This document shows positions 17,857-27,411 of a DNA stretch of 64,000 nucleotides, in pieces; the first letter of the stretch is position 1; each line of letters begins with the position of its first letter. Source of the stretch: Planctomycetaceae bacterium (lineage in GTDB: Bacteria > Planctomycetota > Planctomycetia > Pirellulales > Pirellulaceae); NCBI GenBank assembly GCA_002724245.1, contig PBOG01000214.1, positions 29,885 to 93,884 on the forward strand, in the 5' to 3' direction. Both the position numbers and the translations under genes were made by a program. The notes under the pieces are model-generated. The model was not told the DNA's origin, did not search any database, and worked only from the letters and a program-made list of their open reading frames with translations.

Positions 17857-19725
17857 ATGGAACCGCATTCCAGCCTCAAACGGTCGATACCCGCTACCTG
17901 CATCGGCTTGATATTGCTCGGGGTTCTTTTTGCACAAGCAGAAGCCCCACCCTCCCCTGTTTCCACTGCGGGTGAGGACAAACACCTGGGGGAACTGATT
18001 CAACAGTTGGGATCTGGGCTCTACAGCAACCGCGAAAAAGCACAAATTGAGCTACAAAGGCTGGGCCTTGTCGCATTTGATGCCCTGTTCGAGGCCCGTC
18101 ACCATGACGATATCGAAATTGGGATGCGCGCGCGTTTTCTAATCCGCTCAATGCAGGTTTCCTGGTCGGATGAAAACGATACTGCTGCAGTCGTCGAGGT
18201 ATTACGCAACTACAACGAACAAAACGAAGCCAACAGACGGAGCCGCCTGGACCGCTTGTCCCGTCTGGAGAACTATGCGGGTGTACCCGCGCTCTGCCGT
18301 CTGGCGCGATTTGAAACCAGCTCACAACTTTCCAAGTACGCCGCGTTAGGAATTCTCCGACAACCTCGCCCCCAAACACGTACAAGGCAATCCGCATTAG
18401 CAGATCAAATCACACGTAGCGCAGGCAACAGCCGGCGCACAGCTGCAACGTGGGTGCGCGCCTATGCAGAAACACTCGACGCACCCAACAAATCGCTCCC
18501 GACCTGGCAACACCTGACTCAGCTTGAACTGCGAGCTGTCGGCGAACAGCCGGAACATGTGAATCGAGAAATCACCCGGGACCTCCTGCGCTGGTATGCG
18601 GAACTTCTATTCGAGTTGAATCTGCCGATGGACTCGCAGGATGTCGTGCGACGCACATTCGACTTGAACGACAACACCAATCGACAGTTAATTGACACCG
18701 CCGGATGGCTGCTCAATCAGCAATGGCCAGATCTGATTGACGAGCTGTATGAACGGTTTGAAGATCGTTTTTCTAGTAGCGCGGTATTACTGTATCGACT
18801 CGCAGAGTCGCAGCGCATGCGCAAACAATCCGACCGAGCCAATACAACCGCCCAACTCGCACGTGAACTCGATCCTCAACAGCCGAAAGTACATACGGAA
18901 GTCGCCTACGGACTGCAGGATCGAGGCCTCTTCGATTGGGCCGAACAGGAATATCGTTACTCACTCGAACACGCACATCCCGGATCATTTGAAGATATCA
19001 GAGCTCGATATTTTCTGTCCGAAATGCTCCACGACCACGGTAATGACCAAGCCGCTGCTCAAACGCTACAGGGTGTTATTGACGCTGCAGCTAAAGATGC
19101 CACCGTGAATAAACGCATGAATGGTTTTTTTCGGCAAGCAGCCGGTTTTCACTCACGCTGCCACTATTTTTATGCGCAGCATCTTCACGCTCTGAAACAA
19201 TATAAAAAAGAACGCGAACGATTAGACCAGGCTCTGGCCGCAGATCCTACGGATGCAGATGTCCTCATCGCCCTCTACCGAATCCCAGACAGTAACGCGA
19301 GCGAGCGGAAGAGAGTTCTCACTTTGATTGGCAAAGCAGCCAGTGAGTTCCGACTGGAAATCGAAAAGTATCAACGCGAACTTGACCGGCAGCAGACCCC
19401 TGGTCAATTGCGAACGTTTCTGGAAGGTCGTCTTGCCTCTGCGAATAATTTGTTTGCCTGGCTGGTAAGCAACACAGAAGGCAACCTGGATGAGGCACTT
19501 CAATGCTCCCACCGATCTCTCGAAATTCGGCCTGAATCGGCAGGTTTCTATGACACGTTGGGACGCTGCTATTTTGCCAAGGGTGATATCCCCAACGCGA
19601 TCAAGTTCCAGTCGCGCGCGGCAAAACTCGAGCCACACTCCGGCATGATCCAGAAACAGTTGAAACAATTCATGCAAGCGCAAGTGGAAACCAGGTCACC
19701 TGAACTGCCCGACCGGTCGAACTGA
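17857..19725 (+). CDS. Secreted TPR-repeat protein of unknown function
   Basis: The 622-residue product begins with a signal peptide (LKRSIPATCIGLILLGVLFAQAEA). The first 200 residues include helical HEAT-like pairs (YSNREKAQIELQRLGLVAFDALFEARHHDDIEIGMRARFL), the later part is TPR-like, and the last TPR is clear (ALQCSHRSLEIRPESAGFYDTLGRCYFAKGDIPNAIKFQSRAAKLEPHSG). It is probably a periplasmic scaffold. ATG 17857 is chosen over 17842 because GGGAG lies eight bases upstream. No enzymatic domain is seen, and no partner gene is evident. Confidence 0.8.
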   Translation: MEPHSSLKRSIPATCIGLILLGVLFAQAEAPPSPVSTAGEDKHLGELIQQLGSGLYSNREKAQIELQRLGLVAFDALFEARHHDDIEIGMRARFLIRSMQVSWSDENDTAAVVEVLRNYNEQNEANRRSRLDRLSRLENYAGVPALCRLARFETSSQLSKYAALGILRQPRPQTRTRQSALADQITRSAGNSRRTAATWVRAYAETLDAPNKSLPTWQHLTQLELRAVGEQPEHVNREITRDLLRWYAELLFELNLPMDSQDVVRRTFDLNDNTNRQLIDTAGWLLNQQWPDLIDELYERFEDRFSSSAVLLYRLAESQRMRKQSDRANTTAQLARELDPQQPKVHTEVAYGLQDRGLFDWAEQEYRYSLEHAHPGSFEDIRARYFLSEMLHDHGNDQAAAQTLQGVIDAAAKDATVNKRMNGFFRQAAGFHSRCHYFYAQHLHALKQYKKERERLDQALAADPTDADVLIALYRIPDSNASERKRVLTLIGKAASEFRLEIEKYQRELDRQQTPGQLRTFLEGRLASANNLFAWLVSNTEGNLDEALQCSHRSLEIRPESAGFYDTLGRCYFAKGDIPNAIKFQSRAAKLEPHSGMIQKQLKQFMQAQVETRSPELPDRSN

Positions 19726-19959
19726 CCGCGGGTCCCCGAGCGGGTGAAACCCGATTCTGCGGATAACGGCCCGTTAACACTGCTGGAAGATTCGATGCGG
19801 GAATCTCGCTCAAAGGCAACGCGCGCAGTACAATAACGCACTGTCGCCGTATCGTGTGGATCCGCTGTCGCCAGCAATTCATCCCCTGCGAAAATCATTT
19901 CCCACCGGCGTTGCGCAACGCAAACGAGAATCATACGCCCCTTCTCACGGTCCTAATGC

Positions 19960-20445
19960 GTGCAGTATCTGCATCACTCTTCGCCGTCGGATAAGTTCAT
20001 TGAAGGGCTACCGGAACCATTTCCGCGAATCCCAGAGAGTTATCACAGAATTTGGTTCATAGGCGCACTACTGATTCTGTTGGGTTCGCTCGTTATGGGC
20101 ATCCAGGACAACCGTGAAACGGTTTCTTTGCTGGGAGTCGCTGTACCTGAAACATGCACGTTCAAGAGGGTGGTGGGGTACGGCTGTCCAGGATGTGGGC
20201 TGACACGTTCGTTTATCTCCCTTTCACATGGCCAGGTGATCGAAGCGCTCTATTTCAACGCCGTGGGATTACCTTTGTATTTGTTAGTCATCGCACAGAT
20301 TCCGTATCGCCTCGTTCTGATGCATCGAATTCGCCAGGGGCAATCGACCTGGCAACTGAGCCAGGCTGGAACGTGGGTCGCGTGCTTGTTGTCGATCCTG
20401 CTCATTGTGCAGTGGATTACCCGGATTTGCTTCGCGTGGAATTGA
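19960..20445 (+). CDS. DUF2752 membrane protein
   Basis: The 161-residue protein carries the DUF2752 signature GYGCPGCGLTRSFISLSHGQ...ALYFNAVGLPLYLLV and three hydrophobic segments, roughly residues 30-48, 105-125 and 138-158. Its function is unknown. The cysteine pair in CPGCG is invariant in the family. The start is GTG 19960 with a weak ribosome binding site. The alpha/beta hydrolase gene begins three bases after its stop, so the two are almost certainly one transcript. Confidence 0.85.
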   Translation: MQYLHHSSPSDKFIEGLPEPFPRIPESYHRIWFIGALLILLGSLVMGIQDNRETVSLLGVAVPETCTFKRVVGYGCPGCGLTRSFISLSHGQVIEALYFNAVGLPLYLLVIAQIPYRLVLMHRIRQGQSTWQLSQAGTWVACLLSILLIVQWITRICFAWN

Positions 20446-20448
20446 CCA

Positions 20449-21240
20449 ATGACGAATATCAATGTTGGAGAGCTGTGTTGGAATGTAGTCGACCAGGGTG
20501 TGGGTCAACCGCTTTTGCTGATTCACGGATTTCCACTCGACCATACGATGTGGCAATTCCAGATCGAAGACCTCTCCCGCGATTTTCGTATCATTGCTCC
20601 TGATCTACGTGGCTTTGGATCAAGTGACTTAAGTGATGCCCCGATGTCTATGGCTGACTTTGCAGACGATTTGGAACGGTTGCTGACCGAGCTCGGCATA
20701 GACTCTCCGGTCAACATATGTGGTCTCTCCATGGGCGGCTATATTGCCTGGGAATTCTGGCACCGTCACCCACAACGTCTAAGTCGCTTGATCCTCTGTG
20801 ACACGCGCGCGGCTGCAGACAATACAGAAACACAAAACACCCGACGGGCTACCGCCGAACGCGTGTTGCGAGATGGCACTGACTTCCTTGCCAAAATGAT
20901 GATTCCGAAACTGTTCGACCAGGAAACGCTTGCGCAAAACTCCGCACTCGTCGAGGCAACGCGGCAAGTGCTACTTGGTACCAGTCCTGTCGCCATTGCC
21001 GCCGCTCTTAACGGCATGGCAGAACGTGAAGATGCGACCGACTGGCTGCCTGACATTCGAATCCCCGCATTGCTTCTCTGCGGCGTTTCCGACTCTATCA
21101 CTCCAGCTGAAGAAATGCAGCGAATCGCAGAACAAATGTCCGATTCACAGTATGTAACGATTCCACAAGCAGGCCACATGGCACCGCTAGAAAACCCGCA
21201 GGTCTGTAACCGTGCATTGCGCGATTTCCTGGGAGCGTGA
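20449..21240 (+). CDS. Alpha/beta hydrolase
   Basis: The 263-residue protein has the alpha/beta hydrolase layout: HGFPLDHTMW with the oxyanion HG, the nucleophile elbow GLSMGG (Ser94), an Asp near 215 in CGVSDSITP and a His near 243 in AGHMAPLE. It resembles the broad 3-oxoadipate enol-lactonase/esterase group, but no substrate can be assigned. There is no signal peptide, so it is cytoplasmic. It starts three bases after the DUF2752 gene, and ATG 20449 is the natural start. Confidence 0.9.
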   Translation: MTNINVGELCWNVVDQGVGQPLLLIHGFPLDHTMWQFQIEDLSRDFRIIAPDLRGFGSSDLSDAPMSMADFADDLERLLTELGIDSPVNICGLSMGGYIAWEFWHRHPQRLSRLILCDTRAAADNTETQNTRRATAERVLRDGTDFLAKMMIPKLFDQETLAQNSALVEATRQVLLGTSPVAIAAALNGMAEREDATDWLPDIRIPALLLCGVSDSITPAEEMQRIAEQMSDSQYVTIPQAGHMAPLENPQVCNRALRDFLGA

Positions 21241-21363
21241 GGTCACCCCTGACCGTTAGCAACTGCAGCACGACCAATGCAATGGAATCTGTTCGGTCGG
21301 CCGTAGAACCCGCCCTGCCGAATAATCTGCTGCACCGGAAACCAACCCGGATCACACTCATCG

Positions 21364-22413
21364 TCAGGCAGGAACAACCCGAATTGGAGTCGACTCCGAG
21401 GGGGATCCCGCAACCACCCCATTGACCAGCGAGGCACTGAAGCTCTGGGATGAGATCTTGATTACGTCACCCGCTTCATACACCCAGTCGCGCGTCCCGT
21501 AACTCAATTTGCTCGTACCAAAAAAATGGACATGCACATTACCAGGATGGCGGTGCTGGGCAAATTTGAAATGATGGTCTTCGCAATTAGAGAGGGAATG
21601 ACACATGTGGCGTTCGCCACTCCACAACTCGCCGCTGTCGTAAATCGTATCACCGTTACGGAGTACCGTGCACTGTAGCGAAAGCTCCTGGAAGTCGCAG
21701 TCAAGAATCAACTCCGGTCCTATCGCACACTGGCGCAGCTTCGATGGCGCAAGGTACAGATAATTCAATTTTTCGGTTGCATGGTCTGACCACTCGTTTC
21801 CCAGCGCAAATCCCAAACGTCTTGCCTGTCCTGTCGCATCAATGACGTAACATCCTGCCAGCTCTGCTTCTTCTCCGCCATCTCGAGCGTAAGCTGGCAG
21901 CGTCAAATCCTGTCGATGCGATCTCAACACATGGCCATTCCCCTTGTAGAACCACTCGGGGGCAACGCCCCGCACCTCTCCAGCAGGCTTGCCTTCGGCG
22001 ATTCCCATGGCAAACATCCGTTTCGAATCCGTCATCTCTGCTGATGACGATTCCTCTGCGGTGTGCATCTCATCACGTGATTGCATACTCCCCAAATGTG
22101 TTAACCCAGTACCCGAAACAAGCGTCCAATGAGGATCGGGATGATCCACGGGTAAATGCAAGAACGGAACGTCTTCGTTAGGCCCGCTGTTGAGCATCGA
22201 CAGATAGTCAAGACGTTCTATCCCCGGACGCGACATCGCGTCCGCAAATAGTTCACGTAACGCACAGCCTGCTCGCTCGGATTCCTGAAACACGTCAATC
22301 ACGCGTTGCCAATCGGAACGCACCGAGGTGATATCACATACTTCGTTTTCCGAATCCACAACCACACCAACTCGGCGACCGGCCCCAGGAATCTCGAACT
22401 GCACAACCCGCAT
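21364..22413 (-). CDS. AraD1/GguC-type fumarylacetoacetate hydrolase family protein
   Basis: The 349-residue protein matches the AraD1 (GguC) group of FAH-fold enzymes, which act on acidic sugar derivatives. Signature stretches are VSGTGLTHLGS, DSKRMFAMG, GVAPEWFYKGNG, LTLPAYARDGGEEAELAGCYVI, RLGFALGNEWSDHATEKLNYLYLAPSKLRQC and HVHFFGTSKLSYG. The glutamates and aspartates in GEEAEL and GNEWSDH are probably metal ligands. ATG 22413 has AAGGAG six bases upstream. An intrinsic terminator lies directly before that ribosome binding site, so expression probably depends on read-through. The exact substrate is not deducible. Confidence 0.85.
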   Translation of the reverse strand: MRVVQFEIPGAGRRVGVVVDSENEVCDITSVRSDWQRVIDVFQESERAGCALRELFADAMSRPGIERLDYLSMLNSGPNEDVPFLHLPVDHPDPHWTLVSGTGLTHLGSMQSRDEMHTAEESSSAEMTDSKRMFAMGIAEGKPAGEVRGVAPEWFYKGNGHVLRSHRQDLTLPAYARDGGEEAELAGCYVIDATGQARRLGFALGNEWSDHATEKLNYLYLAPSKLRQCAIGPELILDCDFQELSLQCTVLRNGDTIYDSGELWSGERHMCHSLSNCEDHHFKFAQHRHPGNVHVHFFGTSKLSYGTRDWVYEAGDVIKISSQSFSASLVNGVVAGSPSESTPIRVVPA

Positions 22414-22425
22414 GTTTGCTCCTTG

Positions 22426-22459
22426 AAAAAAAGCCTGTCTGCCAAAAGGCGGACAGGCT
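22426..22459 (-). terminator. Intrinsic terminator between DUF1501 and araD1-type gene
   Basis: On the minus strand AGCCTGTCCGCC-TTTT-GGCAGACAGGCT forms an 11-12 pair stem with one mismatch, followed by seven T. It lies 41 bases after the DUF1501 stop, and its T-run ends one base before the AAGGAG of the downstream gene. This is the strongest Rho-independent terminator seen in the window. Confidence 0.9.
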
Positions 22460-22499
22460 ATTGAACGTCAATAAAGAGACCAACCAAATATCGCAAAAA

Positions 22500-23846
22500 C
22501 TAGATCAACTCAGCCATCGGCTCGCGGTGCTCTAGTAAATAACGCGGCCGTCCGGACAAATCCGGTACCGTGGTGGTCATCGTATCGATCCCCAGCTGAC
22601 GGTAGAGGGTGGCAAACACCTCCTGATAATGCACAGGACGATCTTTGGGAACCTCTCCCAAGCGATTCGTCGATCCAATTACTTGTCCCACGCGCAATCC
22701 GCCACCAGCGAGTAAACCGCAAGACACCTGCGGCCAATGATCGCGACCACCACCCTTGTTGATCCGCGGTGTCCGACCAAACTCTCCCCAAGCGACGACG
22801 CTAACATCATCCTGCAGTCCCCGATCGTGCAAATCCTGGACTAATGCGGTGATACCTTGATCAAAGCGTGCGAGCTGCACAGGCAGTCGTGTGAAATTGG
22901 CACCGTGTCGGTCCCAGCTACCGAATGAAAGTGTCACGCAACGCACTCCGGCTTCGACTAGACGCCGCGCCATGAGAAACTGATCCATACAGTGAGGGCC
23001 GGCATCTTCACCAAAAGCTGGCGCCAATTCACCACGGCCATAACGATCTCTAAGTGCCTTATCCTCACGCTCCAAATCCATCGCTTCTACCAGGCGACTC
23101 GAGGTCAGCACATCAAACGCGCGTTGGGAAAATGCATCTAAACCATCATACGCCTGGTCTGCCTCGCGTCGAAATGCATCAAAACTCGTCAATAAATTCT
23201 GGCGTTCACTCAAGCGATCAAGCGTGATCCCTTGCAACTTCATATTGGCCATTCCGGCACCATCTGGCTGAAACGGCGCGTCAGCCTTGCCGAGAAATCC
23301 GGGAAACCCTGGGTTGGAATAGGGGTTATGGCGACTCTTGATGCTGAGGCCGACAAACGGTGGAATCGCGCGATCCACTGGACCAAACTTATTGGAAACC
23401 ACGGCACCCAACGACGGACGACCCGATTGACGCTGACCGGTACTGATCGGCCAACCGCTCATGCAAAGATCGGAGGCGTGTTGATCCGGACAACCATGCA
23501 AAGAACGAATGATGGCAACTTTGTCCATCATCTTCGACAGACGCGGCATATGCTCACATATCTGTGTGCCCGCCAGGTTCGTCGAAATAGGTTTGAAAGT
23601 TCCACGAATCTCTTTCGGCGCGTTCATCTTGAGATCGTACATGTCTTGGTGCGAAGGACCACCAGACAAGTAAATCATGATTACCGCTTTGTGGGGCAAT
23701 TTTGATCCGCGCGCAGTACCTTGGGACTCTGCCTGGAGTATCTGCGGCAACGACAATCCACCCAGGGCCAAACCACCGATACGGAGAAAATGCCTGCGCG
23801 ATGCGCCATCGCACATGCTGCGACGATTACCCAAGATCTCAAGCAT
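22500..23846 (-). CDS. DUF1501 family protein, Tat-exported
   Basis: The 448-residue protein has a twin-arginine type leader (SRRHFLRIGGLALGGLSLPQ) and a DUF1501 body with AVIMIYLSGGPSHQDMYDLK, EHMPRLSKMMDKVAIIRSLHG, a SFGSWDRHG block, WGEFGRTPRINKGGGRDHWP and a C-terminal DRPVHYQEVFATLYRQLGID. The fold is alkaline phosphatase/sulfatase-like with conserved metal-type Asp and His residues; the reaction is unknown. ATG 23846 has GGGAGG upstream; the track adds 29 residues before it. No DUF1549/DUF1553 partner is adjacent, unlike the pair at 54605-58694. It ends in a strong terminator. Confidence 0.93.
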   Translation of the reverse strand: MLEILGNRRSMCDGASRRHFLRIGGLALGGLSLPQILQAESQGTARGSKLPHKAVIMIYLSGGPSHQDMYDLKMNAPKEIRGTFKPISTNLAGTQICEHMPRLSKMMDKVAIIRSLHGCPDQHASDLCMSGWPISTGQRQSGRPSLGAVVSNKFGPVDRAIPPFVGLSIKSRHNPYSNPGFPGFLGKADAPFQPDGAGMANMKLQGITLDRLSERQNLLTSFDAFRREADQAYDGLDAFSQRAFDVLTSSRLVEAMDLEREDKALRDRYGRGELAPAFGEDAGPHCMDQFLMARRLVEAGVRCVTLSFGSWDRHGANFTRLPVQLARFDQGITALVQDLHDRGLQDDVSVVAWGEFGRTPRINKGGGRDHWPQVSCGLLAGGGLRVGQVIGSTNRLGEVPKDRPVHYQEVFATLYRQLGIDTMTTTVPDLSGRPRYLLEHREPMAELI

Positions 23847-24005
23847 GCCGTTGCCTCCCGGTCCAAACAGTGCGTGGCCTAACAACTGCCCCTGCAGGAG
23901 CTTATCGAATCGATAAGACCCGACGCAATACAAAAGTTTACCACACCAAAACAGAAACCTCCAACTCGTGGAGTGCTGGCATTCTCTCGACTGCTCACCG
24001 CTACG

Positions 24006-26213
24006 TTAATCCGCCAATAACCAGTTAGCGATAGCGACGGGGATCGCTGTCGCGGGTCCATTGAATGCCTCAATCTGCTCTGGCACACCAGCCGCAGCAA
24101 AGGCCTGCCGAGCGAGTTGCGGAACGCCCCCGGCTTCACCCGCAATCCACAGACGGTGGGGAGCCGACAAGGCCAGTAGGCCAGGCAAATCGCCATACTT
24201 TACTGCACCGGGAAGAAAATTGACGTCTCTGAACGACTTTAAATCGACAAACCGAAAACCCTGAGTGTCTATCGCAGCACGCTGCACTTGCTTACCCGCC
24301 TGACTGCGCGCAGCTGCAACCAGCGGGCCGGCACCATTTACGCCAACCAGGTGAATCGCGTCGGCGCCGTGTTCGTCGTTTCCACCCCAAGCAATTAATG
24401 TCAACAAATCCTGTGTGCGCTGGACAAAGACGGAGTCGTTGTAGCCATGGGTATAGCCAGCATAAGGGCTCGTAGAAACCGTACGGGATTGCTGCAGGGT
24501 TTTTCCATCTACGAGAAACTCTCCCTGGTAAATCAGATCGGCAGCCATGACGGCCGCGCCGCCATTCAATAACGCCTGAATGGGTGCGCGAGGCTTATCC
24601 GTTTCGTCATACAGGCCAGCCTTTCCTATGCCATCCACCCACACCACGACTTGTTTATTCCATTGGACTTGCTTGGGAAAGAGCGAGACTACTGGCAACT
24701 CCTGTCCGCTCGATGGCTTGCGCACGAGATCGGTGAATTCATAATAGTCACCGCGATCGGTCTTGGTACGTTTCTCGCGCTGCAACGGGTCCGAGGCCAA
24801 ATCCTGGTTGTTGAGAATAACTCGAAATGCATTGCCCACAACCCTTCGGTACTCGCGCAACTCTGCGGGATTTGCTGGAACCAGCCTGGCCAATTGTCGA
24901 TCCGAAACCTCCGACAGGTACCGCATCAAGTCCAGCTCATACTGGACCCCACCCGTTGGTTGCGGGTGGTCTTGGTTCCACACCGTTTTTTCTTCGTTGG
25001 CAAGCGGCTCCCAATCTTCTTCCACAATGGGTTCTGTCAATCCTAAATTCAGATACTTGTTGAACCAGGAGTACATCACTGCCCTGGTTACATAGTTGTA
25101 GTTGTGTGGAAAGTGTGTCAACGATTTGCAGAGCACACGATCCTGAACTCCTAGCATGCCGTACAAAGCTTGTAACTGCGGATATCCACTGGTCATCATC
25201 TCCTTGGTCCAGTCATCTGCCGCCGTCATCGCCTGGGGACGGGGTGCGAAAAGCGCTGTCAATTCTACGTTGCCAGTACCAACGCGCAACAAACAACAAT
25301 TCTCACAGGTGCACCCCCCCTGCATCGACGTAGATACCATTCCCTGGGGAAAAGAAACAACCGGGCGTGAATCCAGCGCACCGACCAGTATGGTCTGCGT
25401 GCCACCGCCGCTACCTCCGGTCACGCCAAGGCGACGTGCATCGACGTCAGGCAGACTACACAGGAAATCAAGCGCCCGAATTGAATTCCAGGTCTGTAAC
25501 GCCATCATACTCTGGAGCCGTAATTCAGCTTGCGTACTGTAGAGCCCCCAACGTTCTTTGGTGTCGACAATCGGACGCTGATCCGGTCGCAAGCGATGCG
25601 GAATTTGCACGCTATCCGCGTATCCCACCATATCGTAAATGAACGTAACGCATCCCATTCTCGCCAACTGCGCACAACGCGCAATCTTGGGAAAACGTCC
25701 ACTCCCTTCAAATCGTTCATGCCCCTGGACGATAAACTGTCGGATTCCATCAGCACCATGATCCTGCAACCGCCCCCCATGGCCGTGGGGACAAAGCACA
25801 GCTGGAAGCTTGCCTTTTTTTCCGCTTGGTCGAAAAAGTAAACCGGTGACAAAATGCTCAGGAACACTCTCGAAATAGACTTTTTCGACCGTGAAACCAG
25901 GCCGTTCCACGCGTCCGTGCACAACAGCATTGAGAGGCGTTCTTTCCGGTAAAGGCCAGAGTCCAGTCGCGACCTGGACTCTTAACCGCAATTGGCTGGC
26001 GCGCTCCTCCCAAGCGGCTTTGGTCGACGGCACTTTAAAAGGAAAAAAACCATTGAGGTTCGTCAGATCGCCCAGGCGGCGATCCTGAGGGACTTTTCCT
26101 TGAGGGAACACACGTGGACCAGCAGATTGGCCAATCGTCGCACTGACCAACACCGCCAGAAACAAAGACCATTGCATGGTCGTAATGAACAGGGATCTCC
26201 AAATCGATTTCAT
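24006..26213 (-). CDS. Secreted alpha/beta hydrolase, acetyl xylan esterase-like, with degenerate second hydrolase domain
   Basis: The 735-residue protein has a signal peptide (MQWSLFLAVLVSATIGQSAG). The first domain (about 60-420) is acetyl xylan esterase-like with LPAVLCPHGHGG, the nucleophile elbow GGSGGG, and a planctomycete-type block GGCTCENCCLLRVGTGNVELTALFAPRPQAM that normally leads to the catalytic Asp. The second half (about 500-735) repeats an alpha/beta hydrolase pattern, but its elbow reads GVNGAG, with Asn in place of Ser, so it is probably inactive. AGGAG lies seven bases before ATG 26213. It likely acts on plant or algal polysaccharide esters, but the substrate is inference. 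It lies 159 bases upstream of the DUF1501 gene on the same strand. Confidence 0.82.
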   Translation of the reverse strand: MKSIWRSLFITTMQWSLFLAVLVSATIGQSAGPRVFPQGKVPQDRRLGDLTNLNGFFPFKVPSTKAAWEERASQLRLRVQVATGLWPLPERTPLNAVVHGRVERPGFTVEKVYFESVPEHFVTGLLFRPSGKKGKLPAVLCPHGHGGRLQDHGADGIRQFIVQGHERFEGSGRFPKIARCAQLARMGCVTFIYDMVGYADSVQIPHRLRPDQRPIVDTKERWGLYSTQAELRLQSMMALQTWNSIRALDFLCSLPDVDARRLGVTGGSGGGTQTILVGALDSRPVVSFPQGMVSTSMQGGCTCENCCLLRVGTGNVELTALFAPRPQAMTAADDWTKEMMTSGYPQLQALYGMLGVQDRVLCKSLTHFPHNYNYVTRAVMYSWFNKYLNLGLTEPIVEEDWEPLANEEKTVWNQDHPQPTGGVQYELDLMRYLSEVSDRQLARLVPANPAELREYRRVVGNAFRVILNNQDLASDPLQREKRTKTDRGDYYEFTDLVRKPSSGQELPVVSLFPKQVQWNKQVVVWVDGIGKAGLYDETDKPRAPIQALLNGGAAVMAADLIYQGEFLVDGKTLQQSRTVSTSPYAGYTHGYNDSVFVQRTQDLLTLIAWGGNDEHGADAIHLVGVNGAGPLVAAARSQAGKQVQRAAIDTQGFRFVDLKSFRDVNFLPGAVKYGDLPGLLALSAPHRLWIAGEAGGVPQLARQAFAAAGVPEQIEAFNGPATAIPVAIANWLLAD

Positions 26214-26535
26214 TTTCGTCTCCTGGTCGTTTCCCCGGGGAAAGTGCTAAGTCAAGCTCTCTTACTGTTCTGCATTCCGACTACGGCGTCAAGCAACCAT
26301 CGGGAGAGATTCATGCCGCTTCGTCTCCAGAATGCTCCTCATTTCGAGAAAGACAGCGAATCTGAAGGGACAGGAATGCGCGTTGCGAGACCGACAGCCC
26401 CATTTCAGACGTCGCCTGCTACCAGACCCAATCGCCTCCCCTTACCGTGCGTTTGGTGGTTTGACACTGTGAGCAAAGATCGCCAGGCACCGGCTGATTC
26501 GGTTTACACGCTTCTGTATCTGCCCAACAAAATCT
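26214..26535. other. Intergenic region upstream of the esterase gene
   Basis: This is a 322-base gap between nnrD and the esterase-like gene, both on the minus strand. It should hold the esterase promoter. No clear promoter, hairpin or gene remnant was seen. Confidence 0.4.
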
Positions 26536-27411
26536 TTATGTCTCCTCTGACTCCCGCAGCGCTGGCGCCAGGTAGTCAAGTAAATCACTAGCGATCAAGG
26601 AAATTTGCCCTAGTTGCCGGGCGGCCAGGTCACCTGCACGTCCATGCACATGAACTCCCAACTGCGCCGCATCCCACGCCGACAATCCCTGACTGATCAA
26701 GGCGGCAATTACCCCAGTCAAGACATCTCCCGATCCAGCTGTCGCCATACCTGGGTTACCCGTCGCATTTCGGACCGACCGGCGGCCGTCTGTAATCAAT
26801 GTTTGTGAACCTTTTAGCACCAATACAATGCGATGTCGCAGGGCGAGTTTTGCAGCCGCCTCTTCGGCCGTCAGCGATTCCAAGGCAGCCTGCTCCTGCA
26901 ACCGCCGAAACTCGCCTAAGTGCGGCGTGAGCACACGTTCGCCTCCCGGAGCAGCAACTCCATCGCGCCGCGCCGCCAGCGCATTCAGTGCATCCGCATC
27001 GACAACCATTGGTTTCTGTAACGTCTGATACAATTCGTCAACAAAGGAAACCAATTCAGGAGACCGGCCTAAACCAGGTCCACAGGCAACGCACGTCGCC
27101 CGCTCGACCAGTGGCACCAACTGGTCAAGACTCGTAGCGGCGATGCGGCCTTCTCCGTCCGAATGCAAGGGTGTCGTCATATAACAAGGTTCAAAGCCGG
27201 CTACCGTTTCCAGACAAACATCGGGAACCGCCAAGGTGACCAATCCAGCGCCACCTCGCAAAGTAGCTTTGCCAGCCAGAGCAATCGCACCACTCATACC
27301 GCGAGACCCACCAATCAACAACGCCCTGCCGTAGTCTCCCTTGTGCGCGGAAGGCAGACGCGGGGCCAGTCGCGGCAAACCAGGCCCTGGCGATGGCGTT
27401 CGCTCGCTCAT
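26536..27411 (-). CDS. nnrD: NAD(P)H-hydrate dehydratase (NnrD type)
   Basis: It repairs damaged NADHX/NADPHX using ADP or ATP. The 291-residue protein is the dehydratase half without the epimerase domain that is often fused to it. Visible motifs are GDYGRALLIGGSRGMSGAIALAGKATLRGGAGLVTLAVP, ACGPGLG, VVDADALNAL, LTPHLGEF, and the signature NPGMATAGSGDVLTG followed by VHVHGRAGDLAA. Its ATG at 27411 overlaps the larB TGA by four bases (ATGA), so translation is probably coupled. No separate epimerase gene (nnrE) is adjacent. Confidence 0.93.
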   Translation of the reverse strand: MSERTPSPGPGLPRLAPRLPSAHKGDYGRALLIGGSRGMSGAIALAGKATLRGGAGLVTLAVPDVCLETVAGFEPCYMTTPLHSDGEGRIAATSLDQLVPLVERATCVACGPGLGRSPELVSFVDELYQTLQKPMVVDADALNALAARRDGVAAPGGERVLTPHLGEFRRLQEQAALESLTAEEAAAKLALRHRIVLVLKGSQTLITDGRRSVRNATGNPGMATAGSGDVLTGVIAALISQGLSAWDAAQLGVHVHGRAGDLAARQLGQISLIASDLLDYLAPALRESEET

